NCBI RefSeq assembly: GCF_013178945.1
Contig: NZ_JABFDM010000001.1
Span: 62,001 to 126,000 of the forward strand
Reading direction: 5' to 3'
DNA: 64,000 nt
From: Bradyrhizobium aeschynomenes
GTDB lineage: Bacteria; Pseudomonadota; Alphaproteobacteria; Rhizobiales; Xanthobacteraceae
A model generated the notes under the pieces. It did not search any database. It had not been told where the DNA came from and worked only from the letters and a program-made list of their open reading frames with translations. The first letter of the stretch is position 1; every line of letters starts with the position of its first letter. This document shows, piece by piece, positions 39,085-45,596 of the stretch. The position numbers and the translations under genes are program-made.

Positions 39085-39203
39085 GTCATTCCGGGGCAGC
39101 CCGTCAGGGCTGAACCCGGAATCTCGAGATTGGCTTGCGCCGCATCTTGTCCTTCACTTCGAGATTCCGGGTTCAAGGCCTTGCGGCCTTGCCCCGGAAT
39201 GAC
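39085..39203. repeat. Dispersed palindromic repeat, family C
   Basis: GTCATTCCGGGGCAG at the left mirrors TGCCCCGGAATGAC at the right, with inner GAACCCGGAATCTCGAGA and TCGAGATTCCGGGTTC. It separates kdgD from gudD within the presumed operon, a possible site of mRNA processing. Confidence 0.8.
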
Positions 39204-39209
39204 GGTAGA

Positions 39210-40151
39210 TCACTCCGCTGCCTGGCTCACCGCCGCTTTTGGCAGCGCCTTCACCAGCGCGGTCAACTCGGTCATCTCGGCCTCGGTGAGGTCGGTCAGC
39301 GGCAGGCGGACCGGGCCGGAATCGCGGCCGATCACCTTCATGCCGGCCTTGATGATCGAGACCGCGTAGCCCTTCTTGCGGTTGCGTATCGCGATCAGCG
39401 GCAAAATGAAATCCTTCAATCCGGCATGGATGGCGGCGTGGTCGCGCTTGCGCACTGCGGCATAGAAGTTGGTGGCGAACTCCGGCACGAAGTTGAACAC
39501 CGCCGAGGAGTAGGTGGTCACGCCCATGTCGAGATAGGGCAGGGCGAAGGTCTCGGCGGTCGGCAGGCCGCCGATATAGGTCAGGCGGTCGCCCATCTTG
39601 CTGTAGACGCGGGTCATCAGCTCGATGTCGCCGATGCCGTCCTTGTAGCCGACCAGGTTCGGGCAGCGCTCGCACAGCCGCGCCAAGGTGTCCGGCTGCA
39701 GGATGGCGTTGTCGCGATTGTAGACGATGACGCCGATCTTGACCGATTTGCAGATCGCCTCGACATGGGCGGCGAGGCCCTCCTGCTCGGCATGCATCAG
39801 ATAGGGCGGCAGCAGCAGCAGGCCGTCGGCGCCGGCTTGCTCCGCGCCAACCGCGATCTCGCGGGCGATTGCGGTGCCGTACCCGGTGCCGGCCAGCACG
39901 GGCACGCGGCCGCGGGTCTCCTCGACGGCGACCTTGACCACCTGGGGCACTTCGGCTGCTGTCAGCGAGAAGAACTCGCCGGTGCCGCCGGCGGCGAACA
40001 GGCCCGCGACCTCGTAGCCGCACAGCCAGTCCATGTTGGTGCGATAGGTGGCCTCGTCGAACGAATAGTCGGCCTTGAACGGCGTCACGGGAAAGGAGAG
40101 CAGGCCGCTGCCGATTTTCGCGGCCATTTCCTGTGGGGTCATCTTGCTCAT
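39210..40151 (-). CDS. kdgD: 5-dehydro-4-deoxyglucarate dehydratase
   Basis: 313 residues from the ATG at 40151, with TGAGGA upstream. DapA/NAL superfamily: Schiff-base Lys170 in GYKDGIGD and Tyr144 in VYNRD, plus GGTGEF at 55-60. It decarboxylates and dehydrates 5-keto-4-deoxyglucarate to 2,5-dioxopentanoate. The first gene of the minus-strand aldarate run; a palindromic site (40265-40294) lies about 115 bp upstream of its start. Confidence 0.94.
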   Translation of the reverse strand: MSKMTPQEMAAKIGSGLLSFPVTPFKADYSFDEATYRTNMDWLCGYEVAGLFAAGGTGEFFSLTAAEVPQVVKVAVEETRGRVPVLAGTGYGTAIAREIAVGAEQAGADGLLLLPPYLMHAEQEGLAAHVEAICKSVKIGVIVYNRDNAILQPDTLARLCERCPNLVGYKDGIGDIELMTRVYSKMGDRLTYIGGLPTAETFALPYLDMGVTTYSSAVFNFVPEFATNFYAAVRKRDHAAIHAGLKDFILPLIAIRNRKKGYAVSIIKAGMKVIGRDSGPVRLPLTDLTEAEMTELTALVKALPKAAVSQAAE

Positions 40152-40264
40152 CGTGCGTGTCCTCAGCGCTTGTTCCGGGGTGTGACGTCGCGTGGCGCGG
40201 CCCGCGCGCGTCGTCCTGGGGCGTGTCGTAGGACCAAGTTCAATGCCGGTCCAAGCCAATCACG

Positions 40265-40294
40265 GTATCGATTGATGCAGGCCGGGCATCAATC
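40265..40294. promoter_or_regulatory. Candidate LysR operator upstream of kdgD
   Basis: GATTGATGC (40270-40278) and GCATCAATC (40286-40294) are perfect 9-base inverted copies with a 7-base spacer. The extended left half GTATCGATTGATGC differs by one base from GTATCGATCGATGC at 43658 upstream of the transporter. It overlaps the end of the LysR gene. Confidence 0.55.
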
Positions 40295-41191
40295 TTCGGT
40301 CTGTTGAACGGCAAGCTTGCCGGCGAGATCGACCAGCGCTGGCAGCAGCGGATTGTCGTGATCGCGCCGCCAGACCAGGAACAGCTCGGCCGGCGTCGGA
40401 TTGCGCAGCTTCAGCGGCCGCAGCCGGACGTCGGCGATCTTCAGGCTGGAGGCGGCTTCCGGCACGATGGCCAGGCCGAGGCCGGCGCGCACCATGGCGA
40501 GGATGGAGTGAATCTGGCTGAGGTGTTGAACGTAGCGCGGGAGCACTTCGGCGCGCATGAATTGCGACACCAGCAAGTCGTGAAAGTAGCGCGCCTCGGT
40601 CTGCGAATACATGATGAACGGCTGGCCGTCGAAATCGCGGATCGACACGCTCTCGGCGGAGGCGAGGCGGTGCCGTCGCGGCAGCGCGGCACAGAGCGGC
40701 TCGGCGACGACGCGGCGGGTGGCGAATTCGGGGCGCGCGATCGGCGGCCGCAGCAGGCCGGCGTCGATCTGGCCGGAGGCCAGCGCCTCGATCTGGTCGC
40801 CCGACACCATCTCCTTCAGCGACAGATCGGCCTCGGGCAGCTCGCTGCGGCAGGCGGCGACGAGGTCGGGCAGGAAACTGTAGGCGGCCGCTGCCGTGAA
40901 GCCGATCTTGAGCGAGCCGCTCTTGCCGCTGGCGATGCGCTGCGCCACCTGCGCCGCGCTCTCGGCCATCTTCAGGATGCGCCGCGCCTCCGGGAGGAAG
41001 CTGCGCCCGGCCGGCGTCAGCTTCACCGAGCGGCTGGTGCGCTCGAGCAGCACCGCGTCGATGATGTGCTCCAGCACCTGGATCTGCCGCGACAGCGGCG
41101 GCTGCGTCATGTTCAGCCGGACGGCGGCGCGGCCGAAATGCAGCTCCTCGGCCACGGTGACGAAGCAGCGCAGCTGGTTGAGGTCGAACAT
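40289..41191 (-). CDS. LysR-type regulator, probable aldarate utilisation regulator
   Basis: 300 residues from the ATG at 41191, which gives the usual MFDLNQLR start; the frame upstream is repeat DNA. The N-terminal winged HTH (LHFGRAAVRLNMTQPPLSRQI) is at 19-39, and the co-inducer domain from about 92 contains KIGFTAAAAYSFLP and AIVPEA. It sits between kdgD and the MFS transporter, both carrying a shared upstream motif, so it probably senses glucarate, galactarate or a pathway intermediate. Confidence 0.93.
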   Translation of the reverse strand: MFDLNQLRCFVTVAEELHFGRAAVRLNMTQPPLSRQIQVLEHIIDAVLLERTSRSVKLTPAGRSFLPEARRILKMAESAAQVAQRIASGKSGSLKIGFTAAAAYSFLPDLVAACRSELPEADLSLKEMVSGDQIEALASGQIDAGLLRPPIARPEFATRRVVAEPLCAALPRRHRLASAESVSIRDFDGQPFIMYSQTEARYFHDLLVSQFMRAEVLPRYVQHLSQIHSILAMVRAGLGLAIVPEAASSLKIADVRLRPLKLRNPTPAELFLVWRRDHDNPLLPALVDLAGKLAVQQTED

Positions 41192-41236
41192 CAATGCTTC
41201 CGAGGTATGGATGGGGTGGGTGATGTGGGTGTAGTA

Positions 41237-41246
41237 GCATCGATCG
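41237..41246. promoter_or_regulatory. Copy of the aldarate motif upstream of lysR
   Basis: GCATCGATCG, the reverse complement of CGATCGATGC, occurs 46-55 bases before the LysR start. The same ten bases are in the site upstream of the transporter at 43658-43671. Only one half is well kept here. Confidence 0.4.
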
Positions 41247-41310
41247 GGTAGGGTGGGAACGGCTTCAACGGCTCTCTGGATGGTGCCGGGCTGTATCAGC
41301 AACCTCGGTC

Positions 41311-41462
41311 GTCGTCCCGGCGAACGCCGGGACCCATAATCACAGGGAGAACTTTGAGGCACCCTGGTCATAATCAGCTCGCGCCTCACGCCTGCTGCGG
41401 CGTATGGATCCCGGATCGGCGCATCGCCGCGCTGGCGCGCGTCGATGCTTGTCCGGGACGAC
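41311..41462. repeat. Intergenic inverted repeat (GTCGTCCCGG...CCGGGACGAC type)
   Basis: GTCGTCCCGGCGAACGCCGG at the left and CTTGTCCGGGACGAC at the right face each other; CCGGGACCCATAA mirrors GTATGGATCCCGG inside. A single copy in the window, similar to dispersed rhizobial elements. Confidence 0.65.
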
Positions 41463-41586
41463 GGCGGAGAGCGTGACGGATTCACGTTTCGCACAGCAGA
41501 TGGCTGGTGGGGCCACGCCGTCGCGTCCTCGCGGCACGTGATGCCCGAGTTCTGCAATCAATTGTCCCTCGCAGACAGTGCAGAGG

Positions 41587-41689
41587 GCGCAGGGAATGCC
41601 GGGTGAAGGCCTCACCCATGGCCCGCCTGCGAAAAAATGCAGGCGGCAGGTACCACAGGTAAAGCCGAACACGCCGGCATTCCCTGCGC
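41587..41689. repeat. Intergenic inverted repeat (GCGCAGGGAATGCCGG arms)
   Basis: GCGCAGGGAATGCCGG (41587-41602) and CCGGCATTCCCTGCGC (41674-41689) are perfect 16-base inverted arms. Inside, GCCTGCGAAAAAATGCAGGC forms a further hairpin with an A-run loop. On the minus strand it reads as GVFGFTCGTCRLHFFAGG, a peptide I associate with spurious Bradyrhizobium proteins. Confidence 0.7.
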
Positions 41690-42045
41690 GATGGGTTTCA
41701 CGCTTATACGCAGTCTCCCTGGTGCGCCGGCTTGTTGGCCACCATCCCCAGCGCCATGCGCTCGCATCGCGCCAAGTTAATACCAGCGTCGGGGTATCAG
41801 GACCCTGCGACTTCACGTCCGCGGCAAAGCCGTTCGTCCGCGTGCCCGAAGACACGCTGCGGCTTCATCGCGGCCATCGCATCCCCGCCTCGCGTGTCGT
41901 GACGATCGCGCGCTACGCCCCTACTGCATTGAGGCGGGATGCGGGGAGTTGATCATGAATTCTGGAAAATAGCAATGGAATTATTTTTGTCGGAATTCGC
42001 GCGGTGGCGTTGCTGCGCAAGAAGCGATCGTCGAGATCTCTCCCC

Positions 42046-42156
42046 CGTCATTCCGGGGCGCGCGGAGCGCGAGCCCGGAATCCATCGTGCGGCAGAGCAT
42101 GCGGGGAAATGGATTCCGGGCTCGCCGCGCCTTCGCGCGTCGCCCCGGAAGGACGG
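42046..42156. repeat. Dispersed palindromic repeat, family C variant
   Basis: CGTCATTCCGGGGCGCGCGG at the left mirrors CGCCCCGGAAGGACG at the right; GAGCCCGGAATCCAT mirrors ATGGATTCCGGGCTC inside. It differs from the 16694 and 39085 copies in the centre. Confidence 0.75.
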
Positions 42157-42184
42157 CTGAGTTCGAGGCCACGGCCGTTCGCGC

Positions 42185-42213
42185 AAAAAAAACGGCGGCC
42201 CGAGGCCGCCGTT
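42185..42213 (-). terminator. Rho-independent terminator of the MFS transporter gene
   Basis: Read on the minus strand: AACGGCGGCC, loop TCG, GGCCGCCGTT, running straight into T residues (eight A on the plus strand at 42185-42192). It lies 32 bases after the transporter stop. The perfect G+C-rich stem with a T-run is the best terminator in the window. Confidence 0.9.
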
Positions 42214-42244
42214 CAAGTCGAGACCACGCAAGGGGGCGTGGTGC

Positions 42245-43582
42245 TCAGGAGGCTCGGAGTTCGACGCGCTGGATGCGGCCGACGATGAAGAGATAGGCGA
42301 AGGCTGCCACCAGCGCGTTGAGGCCGACGAACACCAGCGCGCCGTTGAACGAGCCGGTGGCCGACAGGATGTAGCCGATCACGATCGGCGTGGTGATGCT
42401 GGAGAGGTTGCCGAAGGTGTTGAACAGCCCGCCGGAGACGCCGCCGGCCTCCTTTGGCGAGGTGTCGGAGACCACCGCCCAGCCGAGCGCGCCGATGCCC
42501 TTGCCGAAGAAGGCGAGCGCCATCAGGCCGACGACGAGCGCCTGGCCGTCGACATAGTTGCAGCCGATGATCGCCATCGACAGCAGCATGCCGCCGACGA
42601 TCGGGATCTTGCGCGCCAGGGTCAGCGATCCCGTCTTGCGCAGGATGGCGTCGGAGATGAAGCCGCCGAGCACGCCGCCGATGAAGCCGCACAGCGCGGG
42701 CAAGGTCGCGACGAAGCCCGCCTGCAGGATCGACAGGCCGCGCTCCTTGACGAGATAGACCGGAAACCAGGTCAGGAAGAAATAGGTCAGCGTGTTGATG
42801 CAGTACTGGCCGATATAGACGCCGAGCATCATGCGGTTGGAGAGCAACTGACCGATATGCGACCAGGTCGGGCCGCCGGCTGAGGCCTTGCCGTCGCGCG
42901 CGCCCTCCATGTCGATCAATGCGCCGCCCTGCTTGATGTAGTCGAGCTCGGCCTCGTTGACATCAGGATGATCCTTGGGCCCGTACATGGTCTTGATCCA
43001 GATGAGGCCCATGATGATGCCGAGCGCGCCCATGACCGTAAAGACGTGGCGCCAGCCGAATTGATGCGCGATCCAGCCCATCAGCGGCGCGAAGATCACG
43101 GTCGCGAAATATTGCCCGGAGTTGAAGAACGCCGAGGCGGTGCCGCGCTCGTTGCTCGGAAACCAGGCGGCGACGATGCGGGCATTGGCGGGAAAGCTCG
43201 GCGCCTCGGCGAGGCCGACCAGGAAGCGCAGCGCGAACAGCGCGGTGACGGCGGCGGCGCCGGAGAAGAAGCCGATCCAGCCCTGCATCATCGTGAAGAT
43301 CGACCAGATGACGATGCTGCAGGCATAGACCCAGCGCGAGCCGAAGCGGTCGAGCAGCCAGCCGCCCGGCACCTGCGCGAGCACATAGGACCAGCCGAAG
43401 GCGGAAAACACAAAGCCCATCGCGACGGGATCGAGATGCAGCTCCTTGGAGAGCGCGGGGCCGGCGATCGAGAGCGTGGCGCGATCGGCGTAGTTCACGG
43501 TGGTGACCAGGAACAGCATGGTCACGATGAACAGCCGCACGCGCGATCGGCGCAATTCGGCCGCAGTTACGATTGCGCTCAT
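42245..43582 (-). CDS. MFS transporter, probable glucarate/galactarate (GudP-type) permease
   Basis: 445 residues from the ATG at 43582 (GAGAGG eight bases upstream; an ATG two codons earlier is too close to it). Twelve membrane helices of the anion:cation symporter subfamily: NYADRATLSIAG, a DRFGSRW loop between helices 2 and 3, FPANARIVAAWFPSNERGTASA near helix 4, and a central cytoplasmic loop around residue 210-235. Adjacent to the aldarate pathway, it would import glucarate or galactarate with protons. Confidence 0.92.
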   Translation of the reverse strand: MSAIVTAAELRRSRVRLFIVTMLFLVTTVNYADRATLSIAGPALSKELHLDPVAMGFVFSAFGWSYVLAQVPGGWLLDRFGSRWVYACSIVIWSIFTMMQGWIGFFSGAAAVTALFALRFLVGLAEAPSFPANARIVAAWFPSNERGTASAFFNSGQYFATVIFAPLMGWIAHQFGWRHVFTVMGALGIIMGLIWIKTMYGPKDHPDVNEAELDYIKQGGALIDMEGARDGKASAGGPTWSHIGQLLSNRMMLGVYIGQYCINTLTYFFLTWFPVYLVKERGLSILQAGFVATLPALCGFIGGVLGGFISDAILRKTGSLTLARKIPIVGGMLLSMAIIGCNYVDGQALVVGLMALAFFGKGIGALGWAVVSDTSPKEAGGVSGGLFNTFGNLSSITTPIVIGYILSATGSFNGALVFVGLNALVAAFAYLFIVGRIQRVELRAS

Positions 43583-44050
43583 GCGCATCACCTCTCTTGT
43601 ACGTTCCTCGCGGACTGTCCTAGAGGAGATGGAGGGCCGCGGTCCAAACCGAAGCCTGTATCGATCGATGCGAATTTTGGATCGATGCTGGGCTCTGCAT
43701 GCGGCTGTCGACAAATCGCGGTTGCGACGTCCGGCCGTTCTCTGCCGCGCCATGCATGAGCTGATCAGGCTTGCACGTTCAGGTTTTGCCGAGGTCTCGG
43801 CGCATTTGCGATGATCGCTGCCGCATCCGGCCGAATGGCAGGTGGAGCTCTCCTCACATCCACCGCGCCTCACGCGCCGGATCGCCTTGATCCCGGCGAA
43901 CTCGCTGCTGACAAGATACCAAGCGCAGCGATCCGTTCCGCCCGCTGGGAATTGCGCGCCCGGAACGATGGAGATGCAAACCATCTGTGCTTGTATCCAC
44001 CGCTGCTGCATGCACAATCGCTTGCGAAAAGCGAACAGGAGCCACGACGC
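43583..44050. other. Divergent intergenic region, 468 bp
   Basis: It holds the transporter promoter with the CGATCGATGC pair (43658-43688) and, on the right, the ribosome-binding site of the amidohydrolase gene (AGGAG at 44036-44040). The frame of that gene stays open through the region but shows no family similarity, so I do not call it coding. Confidence 0.5.
43658..43688. promoter_or_regulatory. Candidate LysR operator upstream of the MFS transporter
   Basis: GTATCGATCGATGC (43658-43671) is followed, after GAATTTTG, by GATCGATGC (43680-43688), giving two direct copies about 20 bases apart, roughly two helical turns. The site lies 76-106 bp before the transporter start. Related sites are upstream of kdgD (40265) and lysR (41237). 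Confidence 0.6.
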
Positions 44051-45076
44051 GTGAAGGCCGTCTACACCGAGCTGCACCGCAGCCACGATCCGCAATTCTA
44101 TCTGGTCCGCGGCGTGGTCAAGCGCACCACCGAGCAGCCCGAGCGGGCGGATCGTCTGCTTGCGGGAGTCAAGGCCGGCAATCACGAATTGGTGGCGCCG
44201 ACGCTGTTCGGCCAGGAGGCCCGCGCGCGCGTGCACAGCCCGGAATATCTCAACTTCCTGGAGGAGGCCTGGGACGCCTGGGCCGCGCTCGGCGACGCCG
44301 GCGCTGAGATGATTCCGAACATTCACCCGGTGCGCAACGCGGCGACCTATCCCAGTCACATCGTCGGACGGCTGGGTTGGCACACCACCGACACGTCGGC
44401 GCCGATCGGGCCGGGGACATGGGCGGGTGCCTGCGCCGCCACGGACGTCGCCGCGACCGCGGCCCAGCTGCTGCTCGATGGCGAGGATGCGGCATATGCC
44501 TTGTGCCGGCCCCCCGGGCACCATGCCTATCGCGACATCGCGTCGGGCTTCTGCTTCATGAACAATTCCGCCATCGCGGCGGCGCATCTGCGTCAGCGCC
44601 ACGAGCGCGTCGCGATCCTCGATGTCGACGTCCATCACGGCAACGGCACGCAGGGCATCTTCTACGATCGCTCCGACGTGCTCACCATTTCGATCCATGC
44701 CGATCCGACGCACTATTATCCGTTCGTGTGGGGCTATGCGCATGAGCGCGGCGCCGGCGCAGGCCTGGGCGCGAACCTCAACATTCCCTTAGCCCTGAAG
44801 AGCGGCGACGACACCTACCTCAAGGCCTTCGAGACCGCGGCGAAGACCATCCATGCCTTCGCACCCGGCGCGCTCGTCGTGGCGCTCGGCCTCGATGCTT
44901 CCGAGCACGATCCGCTCAAGGGCCTCTCGGTGACGACGCCGGGCTTCCGCCGCATCGGCGGCGCCATCGCGCGGCTCGGCCTGCCCACGGTGTTCGTGCA
45001 GGAAGGCGGCTATCTCTCCGATATTCTCGGCCAGAACCTGACCGCGGTGCTCGGCGGGTTCGAAGCGGCGCGGTGA
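44051..45076 (+). CDS. Acetylpolyamine amidohydrolase / class II histone-deacetylase-like enzyme
   Basis: 341 residues from the GTG at 44051, preceded by AGGAG; the frame upstream lacks similarity. The HDAC catalytic set is complete: RPPGHH with His157/His158, DVDVHHGNGTQ with zinc ligands Asp193 and His195, GLDASEHDPL with zinc Asp282, and Tyr321 in EGGYL. Length and residue numbers match Mycoplana acetylpolyamine amidohydrolase almost one for one, and YLNFLEEAWDAW and PGTWAGA fit too. It probably deacetylates acetylated polyamines or similar amides in the cytoplasm. A link with the polyamine-class importers in this window is only suggestive. Confidence 0.88.
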   Translation: MKAVYTELHRSHDPQFYLVRGVVKRTTEQPERADRLLAGVKAGNHELVAPTLFGQEARARVHSPEYLNFLEEAWDAWAALGDAGAEMIPNIHPVRNAATYPSHIVGRLGWHTTDTSAPIGPGTWAGACAATDVAATAAQLLLDGEDAAYALCRPPGHHAYRDIASGFCFMNNSAIAAAHLRQRHERVAILDVDVHHGNGTQGIFYDRSDVLTISIHADPTHYYPFVWGYAHERGAGAGLGANLNIPLALKSGDDTYLKAFETAAKTIHAFAPGALVVALGLDASEHDPLKGLSVTTPGFRRIGGAIARLGLPTVFVQEGGYLSDILGQNLTAVLGGFEAAR

Positions 45077-45248
45077 GCGCCGTGCTTACCAGCTCACCGC
45101 CATGAGCCCGCGAAGCTACGGGGGGATCGGGACGTCGGCAGCCGCCCGGAGTTCCACGGATGGCGAAAATACAGACTTCCTTAAGGTGGTCCATCGCGAC
45201 AATGCGGCGCGTTCTGGCCGTGGGGCCGCTTCAACGGAGGATGCGGAC

Positions 45249-45314
45249 ATGCAGATGCCGATGGCGGTCGGGCTGCGACGGATGGGCGGCGGCGCCGCCG
45301 GCACTGAACGGTGA
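45249..45314 (+). CDS. Possible 21-codon leader ORF
   Basis: ATG at 45249 has GGAGG nine bases upstream and reads 21 codons to a TGA at 45312-45314, three bases before the GTG of the next gene. The peptide (MQMPMAVGLRRMGGG...) has no recognisable family. The frame is also open further upstream to 45102. It could be a coupling leader or chance; no conservation can be checked here. Confidence 0.2.
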   Translation: MQMPMAVGLRRMGGGAAGTER

Positions 45315-45317
45315 ATC

Positions 45318-45596
45318 GTGGCCGACATCATCAAATTCCCGACGGTGCTGCGCGCCGCGCAGGCGGACATCGCGCTCGCTGCGTCGGTCGGGATCCAGCT
45401 GGTGCAGCTCAAGCGCACGCTGGAATCGTGGCGGCAGATTCTGCACCGGCTGGATCAGCTGGCGCAGCCTGACGACGCCGGCCAGCTGAGCGAGCAGTCG
45501 CGGCATATCCGCGAGCTGATGGCCGACGCCGAGCGCGCCATCGCCCATTTCCAGGATCGTCAGGGTGGCTCTGACGAGAACGGCGCTCCTGACTAG
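45318..45596 (+). CDS. Small helical protein of unknown function
   Basis: 92 residues with a GTG start. It is almost all predicted helix (RAAQADIALAASVGIQLVQLK, ESWRQILHRLDQLAQ, SRHIRELMADAERAIAHFQD), with an acidic, charged tail, compatible with a short helical bundle or coiled coil. I do not recognise a family. The last bases overlap the convergent ppsA gene by four. No clear Shine-Dalgarno precedes the GTG, though a GGAGG-led mini-ORF ends just before it, so coupling is possible. Confidence 0.6.
   Translation: MADIIKFPTVLRAAQADIALAASVGIQLVQLKRTLESWRQILHRLDQLAQPDDAGQLSEQSRHIRELMADAERAIAHFQDRQGGSDENGAPD

Larger units (their letters stand above)
41192..42244. other. Repeat-rich region without convincing genes, 1.05 kb
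   Basis: It contains the LysR promoter side, then repeats at 41311-41462, 41587-41689 and 42046-42156, and the transporter terminator at 42185-42213. The stretch 41700-42040 shows no recognisable gene; 41930-42000 is more A/T-rich than the surroundings. Open frames here (for example 41340-41855 on the minus strand) are explained by the repeats. Confidence 0.55.

Noticed and set aside
41340..41855. 171-codon minus-strand frame containing GVFGFTCGTCRLHFF
   Set aside because: The frame runs across dispersed repeats at 41311-41462 and 41587-41689; the peptide is the readable strand of a repeat, not a conserved protein.
43811..44050. 80-residue N-terminal extension of the amidohydrolase
   Set aside because: No similarity to the family; the GTG at 44051 with AGGAG gives the exact length of known homologues.
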